This document shows, piece after piece, positions 63,846-64,000 of a DNA stretch of 64,000 bases (positions are counted from its first letter, which is position 1; every line of letters begins with the position of its first letter). The position numbers and the translations under genes are program-made. The notes below the pieces were generated by a model, which made no database searches, was not told the origin of the DNA, and saw nothing but the letters and a program-made list of their open reading frames with translations. This DNA is from Pseudomonas fluorescens (lineage in GTDB: Bacteria > Pseudomonadota > Gammaproteobacteria > Pseudomonadales > Pseudomonadaceae): assembly GCF_005938625.1 (NCBI RefSeq), contig NZ_VCNJ01000008.1, positions 248,001 through 312,000 on the forward strand. The letters are read 5' to 3'.

Positions 63846-64000
63846 GGATGTTCACCATGCCACGCGCTGCACTCGCGCTGCTGTTGTTGATCGCCCTGCC
63901 CGTGTGGGCAGCGGCGCCGAAAGACCTGACGTGGTCGGAGATGATCCCGCCGGACGCCGCGCCGGAAGTGCCGAACATGACGCCGCTGCACGACATGTCG
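63842..64000 (+). CDS. DUF3299 family exported protein, 5' end only
   Basis: 53 codons visible before the window ends. ATG 63842 overlaps the permease stop (ATGA); a later ATG at 63857 is possible. Signal peptide (LALLLLIALPVWAAA), then the family start (PKDLTWSEMIPPDAAPEVPN). Equivalent to the fourth gene of the P. aeruginosa Zur-regulated operon by order. Confidence 0.8.
   Translation, partial: MRMFTMPRAALALLLLIALPVWAAAPKDLTWSEMIPPDAAPEVPNMTPLHDMS

Noticed and set aside
1..64000. CRISPR arrays or insertion sequences
   Set aside because: No evenly spaced direct repeats with unique spacers and no transposase gene were seen; short repeats are REP elements.

Overview
The window is a stretch of chromosome from a fluorescent pseudomonad (Pseudomonas fluorescens group). 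The evidence is gene order: the EatR/eat-eutBC ethanolamine locus, xseB-ispA-dxs, the nrdR-ribD-ribE-ribBA-ribH-nusB-thiL-pgpA block and the Zur-linked ZrgA/ABC operon. High-GC codon use and many paired REP elements of two families agree with this. Family assignments come from motifs and recalled gene order; no database search was run.

Layout. 1-7038: minimal ethanolamine catabolism: a sigma-54 activator (cut by the window edge), a sigma-54-type promoter, acetaldehyde dehydrogenase, permease, EutB and EutC. 7154-10922: housekeeping genes (GNAT, DedA, MtfA-like peptidase, ppa with terminator) and a LexA/CI-like S24 regulator. 11131-11255: a candidate structured small RNA. Its terminator is the left attachment core of a ~16 kb island (11232-27235, exact 35-bp direct repeats).

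The island has a P4-type integrase at its right end. Leftwards on the minus strand follow an unknown gene and a compact satellite-like module: AlpA, Toprim primase, DUF3631 ATPase, a frameshifted TubC_N-like gene and two small genes. Its left half is plus-strand defence cargo. This includes an Abi_C/HEPN-like protein with an RX6H motif next to an HExxH metallopeptidase-like protein, a small coupled ORF, and a complete type I restriction-modification system (hsdM-hsdS-hsdR). hsdS contains a run of nine G that could be phase variable. No phage structural genes are present.

27352-32338: a secreted protein, a Tla3-like (DUF2875) type VI lipase adaptor without an adjacent lipase, a diguanylate cyclase and two exported proteins. 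32363-42566 (minus): a yfa locus (YfaP, YfaA, YfaT, YfaS alpha-2-macroglobulin, YfaQ and a second YfaP). 42846-43991: a class II Fic protein with a C-terminal winged helix, preceded by four alternating copies of an 11-bp unit, a likely operator. 44104-47220: xseB-ispA-dxs. 47385-50605: btuB, a BtuF-like protein and a small membrane protein, which supply B12 that EutBC would need. 50602-58217 (minus): ribA, a solute-binding protein and the riboflavin/nusB/thiL/pgpA/nrdR block. 58346-60979: a lipoprotein, a methyltransferase, a thioredoxin-TPR protein and a conserved hypothetical. 61115-64000: ZrgA-like zinc protein, ABC ATPase, permease and the start of a DUF3299 protein behind a candidate Zur site.

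The best candidates for something undescribed are the Abi_C/HEPN plus HExxH pair, the poly-G tract in hsdS, the Fic operator array and the use of a small-RNA terminator as attachment site.
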